DNA from: Paenibacillus chondroitinus NBRC 15376
Lineage (GTDB): Bacteria; Bacillota; Bacilli; Paenibacillales; NBRC-103111
Length of the DNA: 64,000 nucleotides
Direction: 5' to 3'
Assembly: GCF_004000765.1 (NCBI RefSeq)
Contig: NZ_BILW01000009.1
Coordinates: forward strand, 62,001-126,000
Below the pieces are notes generated by a model that saw nothing but the letters and a program-made list of their open reading frames with translations, had not been told where the DNA came from and made no database searches. Position numbers and translations under genes: made by a program. Shown piece after piece: positions 54,733 to 62,975 of this stretch (positions within the stretch are counted from its first letter, which is position 1; each line of letters opens with the position of its first letter).

Positions 54733-55506
54733 ATGCGGTTACATAACAAAGTCATTCTCATCACAGGCGCAGCTTCAGGGATTGGCAAAAGTACGGCGCT
54801 CTTATTTGGGCGGGAAGGCGCCCAGGTTATCGTCAATGATCTCGATGAGGCCAAGGGAACCGAGACGGTGAATGAAATTATCGAGGCTGGCGGGGCAGCC
54901 CGCTTCATTCAGGCCGACGTTACGCATTCCGATTCCGTCAAGGCGATGGTTGAACAAATCATTCAGGCTTACGGCCGAATTGATGTGCTTTTCAACAACG
55001 CAGGCATTAGCGGCGTCGGCGCGCTTCATGAGCTGGAACCCGAAGCTTGGGACCGCATCATGAGCATTAATGTGAAGGGCGTTTTCCTCCCTTCGAAGCA
55101 TGTACTCCCTTATATGATGGAGCGCAAGTCAGGCTCGATCATTAACATGTCTTCCTGCATTGCTGAAATCGGGCTTGCCCGCCGTGCTTCCTATGCAGCA
55201 ACAAAAGGCGCCGTCCTTGCGCTAACCAAATCCATGCAAGTGGACTATGCCTCATACGGTATTCGGGTGAATGCTTTGCTGCCGGGAACGATCATGACTC
55301 CTTTCGTCGAAAATTACATTCGCACCTCTTACGACGATCCAGAAGCAGCTATCGCCTCTCTGAAAACAAGACAGCTCAGCAACGAATTGGGCCGTCCCGA
55401 AGATGTAGCGTCAGCCGCTTTGTTCCTTGCTTCTGACGATTCCAAGTTCATGATGGGCTCACCGTTATATATGGACGGCGGGGTCACTTTTGGCAAGAAT
55501 GCTTAG
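54733..55506 (+). CDS. SDR family dehydrogenase (possible 2-keto-3-deoxy-fuconate dehydrogenase)
   Basis: A 257-residue classical short-chain dehydrogenase. The cofactor motif is TGAASGIG, the NNAG motif FNNAGISG, and the catalytic Ser and Tyr/Lys are in NMSSC and YAATK. AAAGGAGA precedes ATG 54733. The next gene encodes an FAH-family hydrolase. SDR/FAH pairs act as the last two steps of non-phosphorylative L-fucose, L-rhamnose or related pathways (oxidation of the 2-keto-3-deoxy acid at C4, then cleavage). I propose that role; the substrate is not proven. Confidence 0.85.
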   Translation: MRLHNKVILITGAASGIGKSTALLFGREGAQVIVNDLDEAKGTETVNEIIEAGGAARFIQADVTHSDSVKAMVEQIIQAYGRIDVLFNNAGISGVGALHELEPEAWDRIMSINVKGVFLPSKHVLPYMMERKSGSIINMSSCIAEIGLARRASYAATKGAVLALTKSMQVDYASYGIRVNALLPGTIMTPFVENYIRTSYDDPEAAIASLKTRQLSNELGRPEDVASAALFLASDDSKFMMGSPLYMDGGVTFGKNA

Positions 55507-55564
55507 CCTGCTCTTCTGTTTTTATAAACTCTTCATATAAATCATGACTTAGGAGGTTTTTTAC

Positions 55565-56464
55565 ATGAAACTGCTTACATTTAACCAAAACAATGCTTCC
55601 CGTCTAGGTATTCAAACCGATTCCGGTGTACTCGATGTCGTTCAAGCTGTCCAGCAGCTTTCACCGTCATTCGCAGTTCCAACCACGGTTATGGAAGCTA
55701 TTCAAGGCGGGACAGCTGCTACCGAAGCGCTGCATCAGCTTGTTCACCTTGCTCTTGAAAGTGAAGAGCGCCAAACGCTGCTGCTTAATGAAGAGAATTT
55801 GAACTACGGTCCTTGCGTCACAGAACCTGGCAAAATTATTTGTGTCGGACTTAACTACCGTAAGCACGCAGAAGAAACGAATGCCCCTATCCCTCAGTAT
55901 CCGATTCTTTTTAACAAATTTAATAATACGTTGACAGGACATGGCCATGAGATCGCCCTCCCTCGTGTCACCAAAGAAGTCGATTATGAGGCGGAGCTCG
56001 TTATCGTCATTGGCAAGCAGGCGAAATACGTCTCCAAAGAAGAAGCATTGGAGCATGTTTACGGGTACTGCTGTGTCAATGATCTCTCTGCACGCGACCT
56101 GCAAATGCGTACTGCGCAATGGCTGCTGGGGAAATCGTGTGACGATTTCAGCCCGCTTGGCCCTTATCTGGTCACGGCAGACGAAGTCGGCAATCCGAAT
56201 GACCTGAAGATCAGCACCACGGTCAATGGCAAGGTGCGCCAAAACTCGAATACGGCGGACATGATTTTCCACTGTGACGAGATCGTCAGCTATATTTCCC
56301 AGCATATGACCCTGTACCCGGGAGACATCATTCTCACAGGAACACCGGAGGGTGTTGTGCTTGGCGATCCAGTTGATCAGCGCGTTTATTTAAAAGACGG
56401 CGACGTAGTCACTATTTCCATCGAGAAGCTGGGAAGTTTGACGAATCGCATGGTTAGCGAGTAG
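55565..56464 (+). CDS. Fumarylacetoacetate hydrolase family protein
   Basis: A 299-residue FAH-fold enzyme. A family N-terminal part is followed by the core: GLNYRKHAEETN, the metal-binding Glu pair in DYEAELVIVIG, CCVNDLSARDLQMR, and TGTPEGVVLG near the end. It should cleave a 2,4-diketo acid into pyruvate and a small acid such as lactate. It follows the SDR gene by 58 bases with AGGAGG in between. It is 365 bases from a fucosidase-like gene on the other strand, which makes a deoxy-sugar route attractive. Confidence 0.9.
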   Translation: MKLLTFNQNNASRLGIQTDSGVLDVVQAVQQLSPSFAVPTTVMEAIQGGTAATEALHQLVHLALESEERQTLLLNEENLNYGPCVTEPGKIICVGLNYRKHAEETNAPIPQYPILFNKFNNTLTGHGHEIALPRVTKEVDYEAELVIVIGKQAKYVSKEEALEHVYGYCCVNDLSARDLQMRTAQWLLGKSCDDFSPLGPYLVTADEVGNPNDLKISTTVNGKVRQNSNTADMIFHCDEIVSYISQHMTLYPGDIILTGTPEGVVLGDPVDQRVYLKDGDVVTISIEKLGSLTNRMVSE

Positions 56465-56720
56465 CTGTTACCGGGATCCCGTGCTCAAGGCGAGGATGCT
56501 GAGAGGGTTCTCCTCAGCTTAACTTAGCTTAAGGGAACCGGAGGCCACTATTTTAGGAAAACAAGCGTATTTTCTATCTTAGCGGAACTACAAGTTCTTA
56601 TTTGTCCTCTGCGGCGATGTTTTCAGGTGAAATTGGCAAAATAGCGGAACGTAGTTCCCCATGCCTGTGGAAACTTCGAGTTCTCAAGGAAATAGAGGCT
56701 TATCGTTCCTTTAAATACAT
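56465..56720. other. Non-coding block with inverted GGAACT/AGTTCC units
   Basis: No supported gene. The stretch contains related short units (GCGGAACTACAAGTTCT, GCGGAACGTAGTTCCCC, GAACC, CTTCGAGTTCTC), several forming small inverted repeats. The texture matches non-coding dispersed elements I associate with Paenibacillus, but I cannot confirm copies elsewhere. Confidence 0.35.
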
Positions 56721-56755
56721 AAAAAGGTAGAGGACATATGCTCCTCTACCTTTTT
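56721..56755. terminator. Bidirectional terminator, 14-bp perfect stem
   Basis: Arms 56721-56734 and 56742-56755 are exact complements with a 7-base loop and A5/T5 ends. It lies between the convergent FAH-hydrolase and glycosidase genes. Confidence 0.8.
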
Positions 56756-56828
56756 ATCATCTGCTGCAAGCTAGGAACGACACAGTGCCCAGGTCGGGCC
56801 AACTTAACGTTGAACCTGGCACCGCTAG

Positions 56829-57985
56829 CTATTGCAGGATCAATTTAGCAATCCCTACAATATCTACAATGTTAATCTTGCCGTCCTGATTGTAATCCGC
56901 GCTTTTCGCCATATTCCAGTCGCTGCTAGCCGTGGTCTTCCCGTAATGCACAGCTGCTTTGCCCAAGTCGCCAATATCGATGACGTTATCTCCATTGACA
57001 TCTCCACGTGCATAAACGGTAATGAGTTGTCCGCTAAAAGCTTGCAACGCTTGGTTTAACGTAAGCGCTGCTTGATCCAACTGCTGCTGTGTAGCTGCAG
57101 GATCTGATTCGATGGCAGTGGCAGTCTGGATGGCTGTTAGCAGCACCGCTTTGGAACCGACCGCATATTGTCCGGCTTGGGTTCCTTCTACCGCATGATC
57201 ATGGGCGGACTGCGCCATCTCAATGACCGTCTGCAGCGTTGTCTTGTCCGTTGTCACCGCCGACACTGAAACCGTTAGATTCGCCAGAGAAGCATCCACC
57301 TTCTGCCCCAGCGCGCCTTCAACAGCTACTTTCGTCAGTACCATATTCGTTGTCGTGGACGCTTGATTTGGCTTCGCTACCCAATTAAATTTGAATAAAT
57401 CTCCGTTCGTCGTTACGACTCCCGTATCGCTTGGGCTCTTAGCGATGATCCGAACTTGACCCGGTACGTCGGTATGCGTTTGAACTTCCGTAAAGCCGGA
57501 TACTAACGGATCTACTAATAAAAACTCGATGGCGTTGGCGTCAAAAGCTACCGTAATATCCGCCGCATAAACCGCCGAATATACACTGGCTGTTACATTG
57601 TTTAAACCGAAACGCGTCGAGAATGCAGAACCTGCTTGAACGATCGCCGGACCCGTAAGCGTAGCCTGCGGGACGTCTGTTGGCACCGATGACTGGCCGC
57701 TGATCACGACATAATTGGAGCCTTGTACGCCGCTGCCGTCCGTGGCGGTTGCGACCACTTTGACGGTCCCGTCTTTGGCAGCCTTCAGCAACCCATCAGA
57801 CGTTATCACCGCTTTATCGGTCTCCGTAACCCCGTCGGCCTCCCGAACGCTCCATGTGACTTGACCGTTCGCTCCCGCCGGTAATACGGTGGCCTGCATT
57901 TGTAGCGTGCCCGCCTTGCTTGCAATTGCATTCACGCCACCAACGCCGCTCACAGAAATGGATGTGACCGTCGTCGGAACATTGC
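56829..57985 (-). repeat. Repeat copy 1: Big2-cohesin-helical-dockerin module
   Basis: The 3' third of the GH95-like gene. It is closely similar, in the same orientation, to 61828-62975; identity is highest in the dockerin part, where a stretch of about 70 bases (near 56940-57012) matches without a difference I can see. Confidence 0.8.
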
Positions 57986-60900
57986 TCGAGTCCTTGACCA
58001 CATTGATCTCCGCCGCAGAAGCGTAGCCGCCATGGCCTGACGTAGCCTTAAGCTTCACATACCGGCTGGAAACTGGAGCGAATTCTGCGATCTTCTCACT
58101 GCTGTCATCGCTCCACGTTCCACTTGCCGCAGGGGTAAAGGATGTTCCATCCACACTTGTAGAAATCTCATAAGCCGTAATGTTGCCGTTCGCGTTACCG
58201 TCTTGTCGAGGCAAGTATTTCAGCTTCGAAATGTCATATGTGCCTCCAAGATCAAGTGTGATCGAATGCGGCACTTGACCCGACGAATCCCATTCCGTAT
58301 GCCAGAAAGTAGCCAGGTTTCCGTCGAGCGCCTTGCTTGCTTCATTTCCGCTGTGTTGGCTTGTTGAAACTGCCGTCATTTCGTTTTGTGGAATTTCGTT
58401 CTGATCATTTCCAGCAGCAACGATCCTCGACTGAATGTCTGCCCGGTCTATGGATACATAGGTATTGCTCGCGCTGCCACTCTTCTGTCCTGTCGAACGG
58501 ATTCGAAGGACATGCCCTTGGTTCGTCAAATTTTTACTTTCAAAGAGCAATTGCTGATCCAATCTCGATGATGCATACGTGTCAACCATCGTTTCAGGAC
58601 CATCATCAATTGAGATCGCAGCAATGCCCTGATTATTGTTTTTAGCACCGTATAACTGCACTTTGGAGCCGGTAAAATAGAGCTGCGCATAAGCGTCCGG
58701 CGTGTTTGTGTAGTGGTTGTCACCGCTGTACGCGCCCCACTCGGTTGCGGTGTAGCCCCAATCCGGGCTGTATACAAACTGGTCGGCGCCTGCAACAGTC
58801 GCATTATCATTCACGGTTCTGTCGAATGTGAACTGAAACTTCTGGTTGCTTCCCGTGCCGGCTGTACCCTGTACGAATTGTAAGCCGCCTGCCGTATTGC
58901 CTCCTGGAATCTCCATCACTTTACCGCTGAGTCGGTTCTTCAATTGATAGTAACCGTCACCGGTATTCACAATGGACCATTCGTCATTATAAATTGCATC
59001 ATTCGTGTAGTTGACTTGAACGATCCCCGCTCCATCCTCTGTCGAGGCATTCTGGACGGCAAGTGCTTTCGAGCTAATTTTTGAAATGATTTTGTAATAT
59101 CCAGGCGACGTCTTTACAAACTGCCATTGTTGATTCGGCCCCATTCCTGCGGACCATTGAATGATCTTAGTGCCGTCCGCGCCTGAACCGTTGTTTACAT
59201 CCATCCGTAACTGGCTGTGTTGAACCGTGATGTTAAACGTTTTCTGATCAAACGGATCGACCGATTGCCCTTCTTCCGAAGGAATCGCGCTAATGGTGTA
59301 CACATCTCCAACTTGCGTGTCAAAAGAGATCTGATTGCTGCTATCCATCGTATAAGCAACGTTCTGACCTGCTTGATTGGTCACAATAGCCCCGGCAATG
59401 TTGGGATAAGAAAGCTTGGCTCTTGTTCCGGCCTGCGATTTGACCTGGATGCTCGTCGCCCGGGATTTCGTCCAGGACACGCCAACTTCAAATCCGCCTC
59501 GTGCCATGATTCCTGAGAAATTTCCACTAGTCCACGTAGAAGGTAAAGCCGGTAAAATATCAATGATGTTATCCACATGACTTTGCACGAACAATTCAGG
59601 ATAATAAGCGCCTCTTACTTGCCATTCATTCACAAATTCACTTGTCGGGTAAATATCTGCAACGGAAAGAGCTTTGTCCCCCTCATATAAACGAGCCCAC
59701 ATAAACGCACTATCCGGATGGTATCCACCCGATCCTCGCATGTTCAGCGACACCTTAACGGCATTAAATAATTCAGGCGTATACTTTTTCGTGATCTGAT
59801 CGAGGAAACCAACGCCAATTAAATGAGAGGCATGACGGTGGCTCGGATCTACGATCGAGTAGTCATTATTCCATTCCTTAATCTCTCCATTGCTTCCCAT
59901 TTGATAAGGAAGAAGCTTCGGTAATGCCGTTCGGATACGATTAAGCAAATCAACATCCGCAGGAGAGTTTGCATCCAGCACATTCCCCGCTTCAAGCATA
60001 TTTTCAAACAACTCTCGAATGACGGTCATATCGATGGTCGAACCTTGACTGACGGCAATGGGCGTACCATCTGACAATACATATTTCGTCTCAGGAGAAC
60101 TAGAAGGCGATGCAACCAGATAACCATCCTTGTTTGTAACCAGTAAATCCAAAGCAAACTCTGCGGAACCCTTCATCAGAGGGAACGCGGTGCCCTGAAG
60201 ATACGATTTGTCCTGTGTGAACCGATAATGCTCATACACATTATTCATGAGCCACATGCCGCCCGTAAGCCAGATTGCCCATTCATTGTCACCTGCGCTA
60301 AGTTCCGTTTTTGCCCACAAATCGGATGCTTGAGGCACCACCCATCCATCAAAGCCGAAATCGGTTTGCGCGGTTTTCGCCCCGTTGATAGCTAAATTTT
60401 TGAGATACTTCCAGAGAGGGTCACCATTCTCTTTCAGATTCCCTGATTCGATTAACGTGTACGTCTTTTCTACATTTTCATTAAACCAATGTGCCCCATA
60501 GGAGTTCGTGTACCACTGGTTCATCCACATGCCATTCTGATTCAGAGGACGGTCGAATGTATTGGCCCTGGAACCAGCAATCGAGACGTATCGGGCGTAC
60601 TGGTAGGTAAGCGTAAACGGTTTGGAATTGCCGTTAACTTCCGTCCATACCCTGCGAAACAAACTTCGATGATCGGTCTGATGTGCGTCCAGGAGCTGCG
60701 TATAGGTTTTGGCAGAAGCAGCGTCCATAAGCCCTGATACGATCGGAGTCGGATTATTGCCGCCTTGGCTCGGATTCGGATTCGTAAAAGGATCCTTGTA
60801 ACTTGTCGCGTCTGCATAGAGCAATTCGATGACTGTAGCGTTAGAAATGTTCAAATTACCTCCAGATGCGGTTACGGTTCCTCCTGTCGTTCTGGCGCGA

Positions 60901-61724
60901 AGACGAGCGTCAAATGTCATACCTCTCCCGTCTGCCCACTGACTAGCATAGTCATCGTACGGAGCCGTTCCTGTCATCTGGATTTCATTCCCGGATGAAG
61001 ATACTGTCCCATGCGTGTTCATTTCTGCCGGAAGTGTCATCTTGGCCGTCATACTCATCGGCTTTCCGCTATCATTGGTCATGCGTACAACCATAACGCG
61101 ATCCGGGTTACTCGCGAATACTTCACGCGTATACGTTGTGTTTCCGACTTTATACTTCGTTGTAACCATCGACTTATCCAGATGAAGCTCTCGATTATAG
61201 TCCGTATATCCCTCCGTATTCGGGACATCCAGGACGATATTGCCAATCGGCAGAAATTCGGCCAATTTCTCTGATCCCCACATCCCCGTTGCTGCCGTCT
61301 CAGCCGCCTTCAATTTATCCTCGCGAGAAGATACGGTCGTTGCTGCATCAGCTTCCGCTAGCAAACTTCTCGTCGTTTCCAGCGCTGTTTTACGATTCGG
61401 ATCAGAATGATCGAAAGGTTCCCCGGAATTAAACGTTTTGTCATTAAGTTGAAGAATTTCGGTCGCTACACCACCTGAAACTTTGGCGCCAAAGTATCCA
61501 TTCCCAACGGGCGCTCCGTTAAAATCCGTCCCGCTGGCCGGCGTGGTCCAATCGAATTTCAAATCGTCCCAATTGCCCGTCTTCAGAACAGGCATTTCCG
61601 TGTTTGCTGATTCAGCAGCGGAAGCCTCCGCCACAGAAGGAACTCCTGATGCCAATAGCAACGTGGACAGCAATGACAACGAGGTTGCGATGGCCGTCAT
61701 TTTCCTTACCTTTTGAATGATCAT
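56829..61724 (-). CDS. Secreted modular GH95 fucosidase-like protein with cohesin and dockerin
   Basis: A 1631-residue secreted protein. A signal peptide (about 1-34) is followed by a GH95-like region (about 45-820; FPLMKGSAEFALDLLV, YLVASPSSSPETKYV, KEWNNDYSIVDPSHRHASHL, ILPALPSTW). Then come a ricin-type lectin domain (about 828-971), a beta-sandwich (about 983-1098), an F5/8 or CBM32 domain (about 1110-1245), Big2 (about 1246-1341), a cohesin-like domain (about 1345-1488), a helical FIVAR-like segment (about 1490-1570) and a type I dockerin (about 1572-1631; GDVNGDNVIDIGDLGKA, NQDGKINIVDIVGIA). The canonical NINxxMNYWP region is replaced by YTNSYGAHWFNEN, so substrate and activity may differ from alpha-L-fucosidase. 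Confidence 0.85.
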   Translation of the reverse strand: MIIQKVRKMTAIATSLSLLSTLLLASGVPSVAEASAAESANTEMPVLKTGNWDDLKFDWTTPASGTDFNGAPVGNGYFGAKVSGGVATEILQLNDKTFNSGEPFDHSDPNRKTALETTRSLLAEADAATTVSSREDKLKAAETAATGMWGSEKLAEFLPIGNIVLDVPNTEGYTDYNRELHLDKSMVTTKYKVGNTTYTREVFASNPDRVMVVRMTNDSGKPMSMTAKMTLPAEMNTHGTVSSSGNEIQMTGTAPYDDYASQWADGRGMTFDARLRARTTGGTVTASGGNLNISNATVIELLYADATSYKDPFTNPNPSQGGNNPTPIVSGLMDAASAKTYTQLLDAHQTDHRSLFRRVWTEVNGNSKPFTLTYQYARYVSIAGSRANTFDRPLNQNGMWMNQWYTNSYGAHWFNENVEKTYTLIESGNLKENGDPLWKYLKNLAINGAKTAQTDFGFDGWVVPQASDLWAKTELSAGDNEWAIWLTGGMWLMNNVYEHYRFTQDKSYLQGTAFPLMKGSAEFALDLLVTNKDGYLVASPSSSPETKYVLSDGTPIAVSQGSTIDMTVIRELFENMLEAGNVLDANSPADVDLLNRIRTALPKLLPYQMGSNGEIKEWNNDYSIVDPSHRHASHLIGVGFLDQITKKYTPELFNAVKVSLNMRGSGGYHPDSAFMWARLYEGDKALSVADIYPTSEFVNEWQVRGAYYPELFVQSHVDNIIDILPALPSTWTSGNFSGIMARGGFEVGVSWTKSRATSIQVKSQAGTRAKLSYPNIAGAIVTNQAGQNVAYTMDSSNQISFDTQVGDVYTISAIPSEEGQSVDPFDQKTFNITVQHSQLRMDVNNGSGADGTKIIQWSAGMGPNQQWQFVKTSPGYYKIISKISSKALAVQNASTEDGAGIVQVNYTNDAIYNDEWSIVNTGDGYYQLKNRLSGKVMEIPGGNTAGGLQFVQGTAGTGSNQKFQFTFDRTVNDNATVAGADQFVYSPDWGYTATEWGAYSGDNHYTNTPDAYAQLYFTGSKVQLYGAKNNNQGIAAISIDDGPETMVDTYASSRLDQQLLFESKNLTNQGHVLRIRSTGQKSGSASNTYVSIDRADIQSRIVAAGNDQNEIPQNEMTAVSTSQHSGNEASKALDGNLATFWHTEWDSSGQVPHSITLDLGGTYDISKLKYLPRQDGNANGNITAYEISTSVDGTSFTPAASGTWSDDSSEKIAEFAPVSSRYVKLKATSGHGGYASAAEINVVKDSSNVPTTVTSISVSGVGGVNAIASKAGTLQMQATVLPAGANGQVTWSVREADGVTETDKAVITSDGLLKAAKDGTVKVVATATDGSGVQGSNYVVISGQSSVPTDVPQATLTGPAIVQAGSAFSTRFGLNNVTASVYSAVYAADITVAFDANAIEFLLVDPLVSGFTEVQTHTDVPGQVRIIAKSPSDTGVVTTNGDLFKFNWVAKPNQASTTTNMVLTKVAVEGALGQKVDASLANLTVSVSAVTTDKTTLQTVIEMAQSAHDHAVEGTQAGQYAVGSKAVLLTAIQTATAIESDPAATQQQLDQAALTLNQALQAFSGQLITVYARGDVNGDNVIDIGDLGKAAVHYGKTTASSDWNMAKSADYNQDGKINIVDIVGIAKLILQ

Positions 61725-61759
61725 ACAAATTCACTGCCCCTTTTAATTTCTAGAAAAAA

Positions 61760-61791
61760 GAAGGAGATTTCTTGAAATAAAAATCTCCTTC
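61760..61791 (-). terminator. Terminator after the upstream dockerin protein gene
   Basis: GAAGGAGATTT (61760-61770) and AAATCTCCTTC (61781-61791) are exact complements with a 10-base loop, followed on the minus strand by six T residues. It separates the two large dockerin genes. Confidence 0.8.
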
Positions 61792-61827
61792 CAAGGAAGA
61801 TGTTGCGTTTTTAATTCATCAAGCTGA

Positions 61828-62975
61828 TTATTGCAGTATTAATTTAGCAATCCCCACGATATCCACAATGTTGATCTTGCCATCCTTGTTGATATCCGCG
61901 CTTTTCGCCACATTCCAATCGCTGCTATCTGATGTCTTCCCGTAATGCACAGCTGCTTTGCCCAAGTCGCCAATATCGATGACGTTATCTCCATTGACAT
62001 CTCCACGTTCATAATCCGTAACGATCTTCCCGTAAAAAGCTTGCAACGCATGGTTTAACGTAATAGCTGCTTGTTCCAATTGCTGCTGTGTAGCCGTAAC
62101 ATCCGATTGAATGGCAGTGGCAGCCTGGATGGCTGTTAATAGCACCGCTTTGGAACCAGCCGTATATTGTCCGACTTGCGTCCCTTCTACGGCGCGATCA
62201 TAAATGGATTGCGCCAAGCCGATGACCGTCTGCAGCGTTATCTTGTCTGACGCTGCCGTAACCGATACCGTCAGACTAGCTGGAGTAGCATCCACTTTTT
62301 GCGCTAGCCCGTTAGAAACAGCTACTTTGGTCAGTACCAAATTCGTTGTCGTAGACGAGTGATTCGGCTTCGCAATCCAATTAAATTTGAATAAATCGCC
62401 GTTTGTCGTTACCACTCCCGTAGTCCCTTGGCTCGCAGCGAGTATTCGAAGTTGGCCGGGTACATCGGTTTTGGTTTCAACGTTAGTAAATCCAGAAATT
62501 AATGGATCTACAGATACAAAATCAATGGTGTCAGCATCAAACGATACGGTAATATCCGCTGCATAAACCGCCGAATACACACTGTCTGTTACATTGGTTA
62601 ATCCGAACTGCGTCGAGAATGCAGCGCCTGCCTGAACGACTCCAGGTCCCGTGAGCGTAGCTTGCGGTACATCGGTCGGCACAGGTAGCTGACCACTGAT
62701 CACGACATAGCTGGTGCCTCGAATGCCGCTGCCGTCCGTTGCTGTCGCAATGACTTTCACGATCCCGTTTTTTTGCGCAGTTAACAAGCCGCTGGACGTA
62801 ATCACTGCCTTATCTGTTACTGTTACCCCATCTGATTCAAAAACCGCCCATGCCACAGACTTGTTCGTCGCATTGGCTGGGAGAACCGAAGCTTGGAATT
62901 GTAAACTTCCTTCCTTCTCGGTAATTGTCGTCGCCGAACTTGTGACAGCAATCGATTGAACATTCACCTGCTGTG
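61828..62975 (-). repeat. Repeat copy 2: Big2-cohesin-helical-dockerin module
   Basis: The 3' part of the partial gene, paired with 56829-57985, about 5 kb apart. Similarity runs through all four modules and drops sharply before Big2, where the two proteins have unrelated domains. Confidence 0.8.
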
